Assembly: GCF_000173915.1 (NCBI RefSeq)
Contig: NZ_ACDZ02000002.1
Span: forward strand, 1-39,104
DNA: 39,104 nt
Reading direction: 5' to 3'
Origin: Gemella haemolysans ATCC 10379
GTDB lineage: Bacteria > Bacillota > Bacilli > Staphylococcales > Gemellaceae
The notes under the pieces are model-generated. The model had not been told where the DNA came from. It saw only the letters and a program-made list of their open reading frames with translations, and ran no database searches. Within the stretch, counting starts at the first letter, position 1. The number at the start of each line of letters is the position of its first letter. Of the stretch, positions 1 through 7,645 are shown piece after piece. The translations under genes were made by a program, and so were the position numbers.

Positions 1-72
1 AGAATAAAATTGAACTTAGGTGGATTAAGTCCTATAACTTACAGAAGAATTAATAGAAACAAATATAAATAA
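1..72 (+). mobile_element. C-terminal end of an IS3-family transposase (partial)
   Basis: An open frame enters from the left edge and stops with TAA at 70-72, giving 23 residues that contain LGGLSPITYR. This resembles the 'LxGxSPxxYR' end of IS3-family (IS150-like) integrase/transposase OrfB proteins. The rest of the gene lies outside the window, so completeness and activity cannot be judged. The terminal-inverted-repeat-like sequence at about 269-293 supports the call. The identification rests on a short C-terminal motif plus the end repeat. Confidence 0.7.
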
Positions 73-78
73 AAAGAA

Positions 79-201
79 ACTTTCATTCCCCTTTACAGTT
101 TAGATTTTCCTCCTATTTAGTCAAGGACAAGGGCTACGCCTTTTAAAAAATCCTTAACTAAATAGTTCAAAAAATCTTTAATAACTGTAAGGAATGAAAG
201 T
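79..201. repeat. Long imperfect hairpin inside the IS end
   Basis: CTTTCATTCC at 80-89 and the following TTTACAGTT pair with AACTGTAAGGAATGAAAG near 184-201. Inside, CTATTTAGTCAAGGA pairs with TCCTTAACTAAATAG, around a small GGC/GCC loop. The structure lies between the transposase stop and the putative right terminal repeat. It may be a transcription barrier of the IS or a small repeat inserted into it. Confidence 0.6.
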
Positions 202-268
202 CACTAAAAGTAATAAAATTTACTGACTTTAAAGTTTAAAATACTAAACAAAAATAACTTAATATTTT

Positions 269-293
269 GTCCAAGTTTTTGGGTGCAGTACCA
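269..293 (+). repeat. Putative right terminal inverted repeat of the IS3-family element
   Basis: TGTCCAAGTTTTTGGG followed by TGCAGTACCA resembles the terminal repeats of IS150-group IS3 elements, which I recall as close to TGTCCAACTTTTTGGGTGCA. It ends in CA, as expected for the family. The left repeat and target duplication are outside the window, so the exact boundary is uncertain by a few bases. The neighbouring selenoprotein gene ends only about 30 bases away. Confidence 0.6.
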
Positions 294-324
294 TGATACT
301 TTTCATCTCTAGTTGTTTTTTTAT

Positions 325-612
325 TTATAAAGCGGTGATCCCTACCTGGTTAAAATATTTCATAAACAGGAATTTTTCTACACCTATTTCTACATTTTCT
401 CCTATATTTAATCTATAGTCAATATAAACATCAATTCCATCAACTACATATTTTGAATATAATTCTTTATCGAATTTGCTTGCTATCGAAACCCCGATAA
501 CTTTATTTACACCGCCACCTCAACAAGCTTGTTGAAATAGTGATACTAATATATAGTTTTTATTTTTATCTTTTAATAATTTTTTTGCCTCATCATTAAT
601 TATAATTGCCAT
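325..612 (-). CDS. HesB-like / CC-Se motif selenoprotein with in-frame TGA (Sec31)
   Basis: A 95-codon frame starts at ATG 612-610 behind the ribosome binding site AGGAG and ends with TAA at 325-327. Its only internal stop is TGA at codon 31 (520-522), in the context QQAC-Sec-GGG. The frame continues normally for 64 more codons. A 7-bp stem with a 6-base loop starting GGG follows at 482-501, as expected for a bacterial SECIS. The size, the N-terminal INDEAKKLL and the Cys-Sec-Gly-Gly-Gly site fit, from memory, the small HesB-related 'CC/Se motif' family, where Sec replaces a conserved Cys. Members are thought to be redox or Fe-S related, but the function is not established. It begins 13 bases after the permease gene ends, so it is probably in that operon. 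A Cys-codon-to-TGA nonsense mutation is the alternative. Confidence 0.75.
482..522 (-). promoter_or_regulatory. Sec TGA codon plus bacterial SECIS hairpin
   Basis: Reading the minus strand, TGA (522-520) is followed by 18 bases. Then come the arm GTTATCG (501-495), the loop GGGTTT (494-489) and the arm CGATAGC (488-482). The stem is 7 bp with one G-U pair. The loop starts 25 bases after the TGA with G in its first positions. As I recall the bacterial SECIS rule, the loop should lie about 16-37 bases downstream with G in the first or second position, so this fits. Confidence 0.7.
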
Positions 613-625
613 TTTTTCTCCTATT

Positions 626-3238
626 CTACTCTATTGCCTTAAGAGCTTCTACCATGTTTACTTTTTTTAGTTTTTTATGCATTACTATCATTACGATTAT
701 AGTAATCAATATTGTTATACCCGATGCCAATAAATAAACTACTAAAGGTACTTTACTACTAAACATCATATCTCTACCCGCGAGTTCTAGTATTATTTTC
801 AAATACATTTTATAACCTAGATAATTACCTAAAATAATACCTACTCCACTTAAGTAAAAGATTTCTCTAAACACATAAATAGTTACCTCGCTTGGATAAA
901 AACCAAGAACTTTTATCGTTGATAATTCTCTGATACGCTCAGATACATTAACATTTATTAAATTATATAATACTACAAGCGCTAATGTAACTGAACAAAT
1001 CACCATAACTGCCACTATATTATCTATCCCTTTAATAAAATTATCTAGTATCTCTTGTATTTTAGAATTATCACTTATATTTACTATATCGCTATTATTT
1101 AAATTACTTACTACACTCTCAACAGTTTCCTTACCACCTGTAGTTTGTATTAAAAACGTATTGTCCTTATATTGTTTTTTAAATACTGATTCATAATAAT
1201 CTTTATTTATATAAATTGTATGTCCAAAGTAATTCTTATTAATTTCACCAACATTAAATGTGTATTCTTTATTATTTACAACTACATTAAAGCTATCTCC
1301 TACCTGTAACTTGTGAAGATATGCAAGTTTTTCACTAATAACAGCCGCACCATTTGGCAAGTTAATATCTTTGGCATTATTATCCATTAATGTAATATAG
1401 TCCTTATAGTTTTCTTTATTCACCGTTATTAATTGTACAGAATCTATAATTTCATTATTACTCTCGAAAGTAGCAAGTTGAATATTTATTTTGGTGCTAG
1501 CTTTGACATTCTTATTATTATCAATCTCTTTTTGAAGTTTTTCTACACTTTCATTATCTATATAAGGATTATAAGTAGCTGCGATATCTACCTTATTAAT
1601 TACTTTGAATTGTTCATTAGAAATATTTATTACTCCATAACGAATACCAAAACCTATAAACATAAGAGTCAGACATCCTGCAACTCCAAATATCGTCATT
1701 AACATTCTAATTTTGTAACGGAAAATATTTCTAAAGGTTACCTTTCTTAAAAAGCTAAGTCTTGACCAAATAAACGGTATTTTTTCTAAAAATATTCTAC
1801 TTCCTCTACTAGGAGCCTTAGGTCGCAACAAGTACGCGCTCTTTTCTCTTAAGTTTTTTCTAAGTGGTATATAAATCGCTAAACTTATACATCCTAATGA
1901 AATAACAAAAGCTGCGATAAGTATACTTGGAGTGTATACAATCTCCGGTGTGTTAAAAGTAAAGAACCTTGCATAAGAATTATATATTATCGGCACAATC
2001 ACCAAATATCCTCCAATAATACCTAATATCGTACCTATCAAGGTAGATAATCCACCATATACAAAATATTTTTTAGAAATTTGATAATTACTGTATCCCA
2101 ACGATTTAAGAGTACCGATGTTTATCCTATTTTCATCTATCATTCTAGTTAAAGTTGTTAATGAAACTAAAATCGATACAACGAATAAGAATATTGAAAA
2201 AACATTAGCTACAAAGGTTAAACTACTCGCAGAATCTATAAATTGAGCATAGTTTTTTAAACCTCTAATATTTTCTACCGAGAATCTAGGATAACTTTCT
2301 TCTGAAAGGCTAGCTTTCCCAATATTTAGTTGCTTTTTATTGTCTTCAATCTCTTTTTGAGCTTTGTTCAATTTTTCTACTTGTTCATTGTAACTCTTTC
2401 TATCAATATTTTTTAACAATTCAAGTTTTTCTTTAAAACTATTAAGTTGTTCTTGAGCTTGATTTATTACTTTTTCATTTTCGTTTAGTTTTTTATTATT
2501 TTTTTCTAAATAATTTTTTTCGTCGATTTTTTGCTGAATTTTTAATTTTTCTATCAAGCTATCTCTAGTCTTATTAACTTCTGTAATATATTCTTTATCA
2601 CTATATTTATAGTTAATATCTTTAAGTTTTATATTTACTCCACTTACATTTTCAAATTTAAAAACATCTCTTTTTACATACCCAAAATAGTCTTTATTAG
2701 CCAGATTATTATTAGATACCTCTATATGATCTGCTCCTTGAACAAAACCAACTACTTTAAACTTATATTGTTTTAAAGTATTACTTTCACTCTTATCTGA
2801 AATAAAAGAAATCTCGTCTCCAATTTTATAAATACCTTGTAGCGATTCAACTAAAGATATTTCTCGATCATTATTAGGTAAAGTACCTTCAGTTAACTTA
2901 GGTAAAACTAATTTTTCAGGTAAAGATTCAATATTTACAAACTCATCACTATTAGTTATCTGAAGTTTTTTTATAAAATAACTTTCACTTAAATCAATAT
3001 TATCTAGAGCATTTATAATTTTCATATCTTCTTCATTGATACCAAAATTATGGCTTACTCTTAGATCATACATCTTATGGCGTTCTATATACTTATTATA
3101 GGTATTCACCATTGCAGGTGATGTTTCTTTTAGACCTACAAAGATAAAAACTCCCAGAAACATTATTATCATTATCGATATAAACTTCGACTTTGTTTTT
3201 GATATTTCTCTTAATATATCTCTATTTATTACTTTCAT
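626..3238 (-). CDS. FtsX-type ABC transporter permease, 870 aa
   Basis: This is the membrane subunit of a MacB/FtsX-type ABC exporter, partnered with the ATPase immediately upstream. A membrane segment lies at residues 17-36, followed by a long extracytoplasmic region. That region has a Lys/Glu/Asn-rich predicted coiled coil at about 225-305. Three membrane segments lie between about 340 and 460, another near 512-535, and the last three between about 755 and 860. This is the doubled FtsX-domain layout of large Gram-positive permeases. Such systems move peptides, lipids or antimicrobials, or act mechanically on wall hydrolases; the substrate cannot be told here. It starts at ATG 4 bases after the ATPase stop and ends in TAG. 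Confidence 0.9.
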   Translation of the reverse strand: MKVINRDILREISKTKSKFISIMIIMFLGVFIFVGLKETSPAMVNTYNKYIERHKMYDLRVSHNFGINEEDMKIINALDNIDLSESYFIKKLQITNSDEFVNIESLPEKLVLPKLTEGTLPNNDREISLVESLQGIYKIGDEISFISDKSESNTLKQYKFKVVGFVQGADHIEVSNNNLANKDYFGYVKRDVFKFENVSGVNIKLKDINYKYSDKEYITEVNKTRDSLIEKLKIQQKIDEKNYLEKNNKKLNENEKVINQAQEQLNSFKEKLELLKNIDRKSYNEQVEKLNKAQKEIEDNKKQLNIGKASLSEESYPRFSVENIRGLKNYAQFIDSASSLTFVANVFSIFLFVVSILVSLTTLTRMIDENRINIGTLKSLGYSNYQISKKYFVYGGLSTLIGTILGIIGGYLVIVPIIYNSYARFFTFNTPEIVYTPSILIAAFVISLGCISLAIYIPLRKNLREKSAYLLRPKAPSRGSRIFLEKIPFIWSRLSFLRKVTFRNIFRYKIRMLMTIFGVAGCLTLMFIGFGIRYGVINISNEQFKVINKVDIAATYNPYIDNESVEKLQKEIDNNKNVKASTKINIQLATFESNNEIIDSVQLITVNKENYKDYITLMDNNAKDINLPNGAAVISEKLAYLHKLQVGDSFNVVVNNKEYTFNVGEINKNYFGHTIYINKDYYESVFKKQYKDNTFLIQTTGGKETVESVVSNLNNSDIVNISDNSKIQEILDNFIKGIDNIVAVMVICSVTLALVVLYNLINVNVSERIRELSTIKVLGFYPSEVTIYVFREIFYLSGVGIILGNYLGYKMYLKIILELAGRDMMFSSKVPLVVYLLASGITILITIIVMIVMHKKLKKVNMVEALKAIE

Positions 3239-3242
3239 AACA

Positions 3243-3944
3243 CTACCACTCTATTTCATCAATACTTTTGGGATTAGTATTTTGTGTTACTTTTTTCACC
3301 TTAGCATCATAAATTTCTATTACCTTGTCTGCAGCTTCAGCGATAGAACTATTGTGAGTGATAATAACTACAGTTTTTTTTTCATCCACACTATAGTCTT
3401 TTAGAATATTTAAGATATTTTTTCCCGTCTTATAATCTAACGCCCCAGTTGGTTCATCACAAAGTAATAGTTTTGGATTTTTAGCTATTGCCCTCGCTAT
3501 CGCAACACGCTGTTGTTCTCCACCTGAGATTTGAGAAGGAAAATTATTCATTCTATGTTCTAATCCTACTAACTTTAAGATATCTGTTGCTTTTTTCGGT
3601 TGTTTTACAATTTGTCCAGCTAATTCTACATTTTCTAAAACTGTTAGGTTTGGAATCAAATTATAGAATTGAAAAACGAAACCTATATCTTCTCTTCTAT
3701 ATCTAGTTAGTTCCGCTTCACTTAAGCCAACAATCTCTTTTCCAAAAATATTAATAGACCCCTTACTCGCATTATCCATTCCACCTATAATATTAAGTAA
3801 TGTACTCTTCCCAGCTCCACTTGGACCTAAAATTACAACAAATTCCCCTTCATTAATATCAAAACTAATAGCATCATTCGCTATAACTTTATTACTATTT
3901 TCTCCATATATTTTAGAAACATCTTTTACAATTATTTTTTGCAT
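3243..3944 (-). CDS. ABC transporter ATP-binding protein (MacB/LolD type), 233 aa
   Basis: This nucleotide-binding subunit powers the adjacent FtsX-type permease. The Walker A motif GPSGAGKST is at residues 40-48, the signature ISGGEQQR near 141, and Walker [13 protein letters not shown] near 160-171, followed by a switch His in VVIITHN. The DEPTGALD form and the short length are typical of MacB/LolD/SalX-type ATPases. The gene starts the operon: it has its own -10 element upstream and the permease follows after 4 bases. The C-terminal tail is short and has no extra domain. Confidence 0.95.
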   Translation of the reverse strand: MQKIIVKDVSKIYGENSNKVIANDAISFDINEGEFVVILGPSGAGKSTLLNIIGGMDNASKGSINIFGKEIVGLSEAELTRYRREDIGFVFQFYNLIPNLTVLENVELAGQIVKQPKKATDILKLVGLEHRMNNFPSQISGGEQQRVAIARAIAKNPKLLLCDEPTGALDYKTGKNILNILKDYSVDEKKTVVIITHNSSIAEAADKVIEIYDAKVKKVTQNTNPKSIDEIEW

Positions 3945-3973
3945 AGTATTTCTCCTTTATTTCTATAAGTTAA

Positions 3974-3979
3974 TTATAT
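3974..3979 (-). promoter_or_regulatory. Extended -10 promoter of the ABC/selenoprotein operon
   Basis: On the minus strand TATAAT is preceded by TGA, that is, an extended TGN -10 element. It lies about 30 bases upstream of the ATPase start codon. The matching -35 (TTAATT, 17 bases further up) is weak. No separate promoter is obvious before the permease or selenoprotein genes. Confidence 0.5.
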
Positions 3980-4042
3980 CACAACTTATTTATTCAATTA
4001 ATTTAAAAGCTTATCACATAAATTAAATTATAAACAGATTCC

Positions 4043-4071
4043 TTTACACTGCTAAAAATAAATATTATAAT
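4043..4071 (+). promoter_or_regulatory. Promoter of the Spx/ArsC-like gene
   Basis: TTTACA (4043-4048) and TATAAT (4066-4071) are separated by exactly 17 bases. The transcript would start near 4078, about 38 bases before the ATG. The GAGGAG ribosome binding site lies shortly before the start. Confidence 0.75.
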
Positions 4072-4115
4072 ATCAATAATTATTAGATTTTCAAAAAAAT
4101 TATTGAGGAGATTAT

Positions 4116-4475
4116 ATGCTAACTATTTACGAATACCCAACATGCTCGACATGTAGAAAAGCAAAAAAACTTTTAACAGAAAACAATATTGAAGCAACAT
4201 ATTTTAATGTTAAAGAAAAAACACCAACAGTAGCAGAATTTAAAAAAATTATTAAGACATTCAATCTACCATTAAAGAAATTATTCAACACTAGCGGTCT
4301 TGTTTATAAAGAGCTTGGATTAAAAGACAAATTAGAAACATTATCTCTAGATGAGGCTTTAACATTACTTCATGAAAATGGTATGTTAATTAAACGTCCT
4401 TTAGCATTTGATTTAAAAAATGATATCCTACTTCTTGGATTCAAAGAAGAAACTTGGGAAAAAGCTCTTTTATAA
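4116..4475 (+). CDS. Spx/ArsC-family (YusI-like) thioredoxin-fold protein, 119 aa
   Basis: A small thioredoxin-fold protein of the arsenate reductase/Spx superfamily. The redox motif CSTC sits at residues 10-13 in PTCSTCRKAKKLL. The LIKRP motif near residue 92 is the conserved Arg-Pro segment of ArsC/YffB-type members. Length (119) matches YusI-type proteins rather than the slightly longer Spx. Members act as cytosolic thiol oxidoreductases or RNA polymerase-binding regulators, and which applies here is unclear. It has its own promoter and precedes rplS, which has a separate promoter. Confidence 0.85.
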   Translation: MLTIYEYPTCSTCRKAKKLLTENNIEATYFNVKEKTPTVAEFKKIIKTFNLPLKKLFNTSGLVYKELGLKDKLETLSLDEALTLLHENGMLIKRPLAFDLKNDILLLGFKEETWEKALL

Positions 4476-4496
4476 TAAATTTTATTAATTTTTCTA

Positions 4497-4525
4497 TTGA
4501 TATTTATTTGAAATAATGTTATAAT
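4497..4525 (+). promoter_or_regulatory. rplS promoter
   Basis: TTGATA (4497-4502) and TATAAT (4520-4525) have a 17-base spacer, close to the sigma-A consensus. Transcription would start near 4532, giving a leader of about 80 bases before the rplS ATG. Confidence 0.85.
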
Positions 4526-4531
4526 AGTCGA

Positions 4532-4610
4532 GATGTGAAAACATTAAATTACGATGTTCCTCTGTTAATCAAGCATTAGTAATGAACATTTTGTAAAAAA
4601 AGGAGAAAGA
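4532..4610 (+). ncRNA. Ribosomal protein L19 leader RNA (candidate)
   Basis: The untranslated leader of rplS contains AACAT/ATGTT complementarity (about 4539-4558) and a second AT-rich pairing segment up to the AAAGGAGAAAG ribosome binding site. L19 leaders that autoregulate rplS are known in Bacillota. The position and the short paired elements fit, but no covariance check was possible. Confidence 0.45.
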
Positions 4611-4613
4611 ATA

Positions 4614-4958
4614 ATGAGCAAAATCATTGAAGCGATCACTAAATCGCAATTAAGATCAGACATTCCTGAATTTAAAGCTGGGGATACAGTAAGAGTACAC
4701 GTTCGTATCGTTGAAGGTGGACGTGAGCGTATCCAACAATTCGAAGGAGTAGTTATCAAACGTCGTGGTGGAGGAATCTCTGCTACTTATACTGTACGTA
4801 AAATTTCAAACGGTGTTGGTGTTGAAAGAACATTCCCTGTTCACACTCCAAAAGTTGAAAAAATTGAAGTTGTACGTAAAGGTAAAGTTAGACGTGCTAA
4901 ATTATACTACCTACGTAACTTACGTGGTAAAGCTGCTCGTATTAAAGAAGTACGTTAA
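4614..4958 (+). CDS. rplS: 50S ribosomal protein L19
   Basis: L19 lies at the 30S-50S interface of the ribosome. The 114-residue length and the conserved segments [34 protein letters not shown] and the Arg/Lys-rich C-terminus ending RGKAARIKE identify the family without doubt. The start ATG follows AAAGGAG at good spacing. It is transcribed alone from its own strong promoter and is followed by a strong terminator. In many relatives rplS follows trmD; here it does not. Confidence 0.98.
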   Translation: MSKIIEAITKSQLRSDIPEFKAGDTVRVHVRIVEGGRERIQQFEGVVIKRRGGGISATYTVRKISNGVGVERTFPVHTPKVEKIEVVRKGKVRRAKLYYLRNLRGKAARIKEVR

Positions 4959-4972
4959 TAAGAAGAAGCTTA

Positions 4973-5010
4973 AAAGCCCTATTACATCAGTAACGGGGCT
5001 TCTTTTTTTT
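4973..5010 (+). terminator. rplS terminator
   Basis: AAGCCCTATTAC pairs with GTAACGGGGCTT (one mismatch, one G-U) and is followed by eight T residues at 5003-5010. Confidence 0.9.
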
Positions 5011-5030
5011 GTTTTCAATACCATATACAT

Positions 5031-5048
5031 GGGAGCGACTCAAAACTC
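5031..5048 (+). repeat. Short dispersed motif, copy 1
   Basis: GGGAGCGACTCAAAACTC here matches GGGAGTAACTCAAAAATC at 37419-37436 at 15 of 18 positions. Both sit in gene-free spacers. This may be a decayed dispersed repeat. Confidence 0.3.
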
Positions 5049-5087
5049 CTAAATTTCGAAAAAATATATATTTTAACTCATAAATAC

Positions 5088-5125
5088 AAAAAAGAACTAG
5101 CTATTTTTTTCTATAGCTAGTTCTT
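5088..5125 (-). terminator. Terminator of the pfoR-like operon
   Basis: AAGAACTAGCTAT (5092-5104) pairs perfectly with ATAGCTAGTTCTT (5113-5125). In the minus direction the stem is followed by a T-run. It ends the 53-residue gene transcript and separates it from the convergent rplS. Confidence 0.9.
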
Positions 5126-5131
5126 AAATTT

Positions 5132-5293
5132 TTATAAATCTAATTTATAATCTTCAGCTTTTACAAAACCTTTTTTCTCCATATTGTAATATACTCCATA
5201 TGAAATAATCGCAGGTAATAGAAAATGTAATAACAATATCTCTATTAACAACACTGAATGGGCTGTATGAGATGACATTGTTTGCCATGTCAT
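5132..5293 (-). CDS. Small membrane protein, 53 aa, downstream of the PfoR-like gene
   Basis: I do not recognise this gene. It starts at ATG 5293-5291, 3 bases after the stop of the PfoR-like gene, behind an AGGG ribosome binding sequence, so it is probably translationally coupled. One hydrophobic segment (residues about 14-35, LLIEILLLHFLLPAIISYGV) is followed by a charged C-terminus ending EDYKLDL. The operon terminator follows directly. It may be an accessory of the upstream transporter-like protein; this is inference from position only. Confidence 0.65.
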   Translation of the reverse strand: MTWQTMSSHTAHSVLLIEILLLHFLLPAIISYGVYYNMEKKGFVKAEDYKLDL

Positions 5294-5296
5294 AAG

Positions 5297-6205
5297 TTAC
5301 CCTACTAGTCCTGATGTTCCCATTCCTCCTCCAGCAGGATTATTTTCCATTCTAAAAATAATAGTTGCTATAGGGCCTAAGATAGCACTCGCTACTATCG
5401 GCGGAATCCAAATTACTGGTTTTCTTATAATATTAGGAACTTGTAACATAGACGTCCCCAATCCTTGGGCAAGTAATCCATTCCAACGATTAGCTTTAAA
5501 ACTTATTACTGCAAAGCCAACCATTTGAGCTGCACATCCCACAGTAGATGCGCCTGCAGCAATACCCGATAATACAAGTATAATAGATAAAGCCGCAGAA
5601 CTTATAGGTAATGTTAGAATTATCCCCATAACAACAGAAACAACTACTCCCATAATAAACGGCTGTAATTCCATTGCTTCTCGTATAAATGTACCAAGAA
5701 TTTTCATCCCTTTTATTAAATATGGACCTGTTAGATAAGAAATTATTCCTCCAATGATTATTGTGACAAACGGAGTGATAATAATATCTACTTTAGTTTT
5801 TCCAGAAATAAATCTACCTATTTCCGCAGCTATAACTACAGCTATAAAAGCTCCTAACGGATCACCAGAACCACTAATTATCAATTTACCTTGATCTAGC
5901 AAATTATTAGTACCTAAACTTGACCCAAATGCACCTAAAAATCCGACTACACCCGAAGCCAAGATTACTAACTTAGGTGCTTTAAGCGCATGTGCAACAC
6001 CTATACCAATTACTGGACCTGTTAATGCCATTGCTATACTCGCTATAACAAGTAAGAAACTCGATAAACTTCCACTCAAGTTTATTGCAATCTGCTTAAT
6101 AATCAATCCAATAATTAGAGTACAGAACAACCCTAATGCCATTCCATTTAAAGCAACAACAAAATATCTATGAAATAATTTAGATAAAACATTATTTTTA
6201 TTCAT
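5297..6205 (-). CDS. PfoR-like / PTS EIIC-type membrane protein, 302 aa
   Basis: A polytopic membrane protein of about eight to ten hydrophobic segments with many Gly residues. It includes GLIIKQIA, GNNLLDQGKL.. and a long ISGSGDPLGAFIAVVIAAEI region, features I associate with the PTS_EIIC_2/PfoR family ('putative toxin regulator'). No phosphorylation domains (EIIA/EIIB) are fused or nearby, so sugar transport by the PTS is unproven. The name PfoR comes from a clostridial locus, and a regulatory role should not be assumed. Start ATG follows GGAGAG. The C-terminus ends GGGMGTSGLVG, directly before a coupled 53-residue membrane protein. Confidence 0.75.
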   Translation of the reverse strand: MNKNNVLSKLFHRYFVVALNGMALGLFCTLIIGLIIKQIAINLSGSLSSFLLVIASIAMALTGPVIGIGVAHALKAPKLVILASGVVGFLGAFGSSLGTNNLLDQGKLIISGSGDPLGAFIAVVIAAEIGRFISGKTKVDIIITPFVTIIIGGIISYLTGPYLIKGMKILGTFIREAMELQPFIMGVVVSVVMGIILTLPISSAALSIILVLSGIAAGASTVGCAAQMVGFAVISFKANRWNGLLAQGLGTSMLQVPNIIRKPVIWIPPIVASAILGPIATIIFRMENNPAGGGMGTSGLVG

Positions 6206-6310
6206 ACAATACTCTCCATATTTAGCAATGATTATTTTACACTAATGTGTACCTATTTAATATTATAACTCAATATTTTCTGATATTCTCTAAATATGCT
6301 CTAAAAATAA

Positions 6311-6342
6311 AAAAGACTTAAGAATATTACTTAAGCCTTTTT
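6311..6342 (-). terminator. Terminator of the flavin operon
   Basis: On the minus strand AAAAGGCTTAAG pairs with CTTAAGTCTTTT (one G-U pair) around a 7-base loop, and T residues follow. It lies 20 bases after the stop of the FMN reductase-PAS gene. Confidence 0.85.
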
Positions 6343-6362
6343 ATCATTTGTTTTCAATTTTA

Positions 6363-7628
6363 TTATGCTGAAGCTCCGCTTGTTGCATCTGCTGCTGGTG
6401 CTGGCGCTGCTGGTGCTGCTCCACCATGACCTGCATCAGAAGCTCCACTTGTTGCATCTGCCGCTGCAGGAGCTGGTGCTGCTGCATATCCGTGACCTAC
6501 AGGTACTCCATTTTTAACTAATGATTGACCTGTTTGTTTTAAGTACCAATCTACGATTGGTTTAAAGTCTAAGATGTACTCGTTGATACCTGCATATTTA
6601 CCATTTTTATCGTACATAGCTTGGTAGTTGTGCACAACATATTTATCTGGTCCGTGAGTTGGAACGTGTGTACGGAATACATCGATTTGTCCTGAACGTA
6701 GTAATCCTACTAACCAGTTTACACTCTTATGTATTCTCTCTGGGTGCTCTGGGTGAACATTTGCTAATGAACATCCAACTTGTTCTGGACGACGTTTTGC
6801 AAGCATTTCGTAATCTTCTTTGTGGTAGTTGTAGTATAAGAATTGGTTATTGCTGTCTGCATAAGTTAATTCCATTGGCATAGAGTTTAAGAAGTAGTTA
6901 AGTTGGTCTACTGTTAAGATACCACGATCAAGTTTAACATATGTATCTCCAGATACAGCGTTAACTTTTTCAGCTGCTTTTTCATACCAGTCATCAGCAT
7001 TCCCATCAACACCTTCGATTGTTGTATCACATTTTCCACTAGCTGTTAAGTCTTCTGGCGGTGTTGGTTTTCTTTCTGCTAATGATTGAGCTACTGTAGC
7101 AAATTTAACGAATTTAGTTAAGCACATACGTAAGTATCCTACTGTACGATCGTCAACTAAGTTACCTTCAGCATCGAAAGCTTCTTTAGCTTTACCTAAA
7201 AGGAACTCATGTCCTAGGAATACAATCGCGTTTACACCTGGAGCGTCTAAGATTTGACGTAAGTGTAATTGAGCACGAGATGATCCTTGATCATAGTATG
7301 AAGCTCCAAGTACCATTACTGGTTTGTTTTCAAGTGGGTGTAATTCGAATGATAACCACTCTAATGCACTCTTAAGTGATGCAGTAATTGTGTGGTTGTG
7401 CTCAGGTGTAGCGATGATAACACCATCAGCTTGTAAAATTTTACGGTTCATTACTAATAAATCTTTGTTTTCTCTTGAATGATCTTCATCTTGGTTAAAC
7501 ATTGGTAAGTTAGTAATGTCTAATAATTCTAAAGTGAATAAATCTTTATATTCTTTTGCTATAAATTCCATTAATTTGCGGTTATAAGAAATTTCCGCGT
7601 TTGAACCTACGATTCCTACTAATTTCAT
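6363..7628 (-). CDS. FMN reductase - PAS fusion with tandem flavinylation-like tail, 421 aa
   Basis: Residues about 1-180 are a flavodoxin-fold NAD(P)H-dependent FMN reductase (GSNAEISYNRKLMEFIA, then ATPEHNHTITASLKSALEWLS). Residues about 220-365 look like the PAS domain found at the C-terminus of DUF438-type proteins (LTYADSNNQFLYYN, then CSLANVHPEHPERIH, VVHNYQAMYDKNGKYAG). The last 55 residues form an Ala/Pro/Gly-rich tail with two copies of DATSGAS (391-397 and 414-420). This matches the ApbE target pattern D-x-x-(S/T)-G-A-(T/S), where FMN is attached to the last residue. An ApbE gene heads the operon, so the tail is plausibly covalently flavinylated. There is no signal peptide, so a cytosolic electron carrier or reductase is inferred; the substrate is unknown. 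Confidence 0.85.
   Translation of the reverse strand: MKLVGIVGSNAEISYNRKLMEFIAKEYKDLFTLELLDITNLPMFNQDEDHSRENKDLLVMNRKILQADGVIIATPEHNHTITASLKSALEWLSFELHPLENKPVMVLGASYYDQGSSRAQLHLRQILDAPGVNAIVFLGHEFLLGKAKEAFDAEGNLVDDRTVGYLRMCLTKFVKFATVAQSLAERKPTPPEDLTASGKCDTTIEGVDGNADDWYEKAAEKVNAVSGDTYVKLDRGILTVDQLNYFLNSMPMELTYADSNNQFLYYNYHKEDYEMLAKRRPEQVGCSLANVHPEHPERIHKSVNWLVGLLRSGQIDVFRTHVPTHGPDKYVVHNYQAMYDKNGKYAGINEYILDFKPIVDWYLKQTGQSLVKNGVPVGHGYAAAPAPAAADATSGASDAGHGGAAPAAPAPAADATSGASA
6369..6458 (-). repeat. Duplicated DATSGAS coding segment
   Basis: Codons 391-397 (6438-6458) and 414-420 (6369-6389) both encode DATSGAS inside near-identical DNA. They are separated by an Ala/Pro/Gly linker with His401. 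The duplication gives two potential FMN attachment serines, 397 and 420. Confidence 0.8.
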
Positions 7629-7645
7629 GTGTCTACACTCCTATC

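Noticed and set aside
325-612. TGA read as tryptophan (alternative genetic code)
   Set aside because: All other genes are intact under the standard code, use TGG for Trp and contain no internal TGA. A code change would give many of them. Sec or a nonsense mutation is the better reading.
1433-1702. 89-residue frame on the plus strand inside the permease gene
   Set aside because: Antisense to a well-supported permease, with no ribosome binding site or recognisable motifs.
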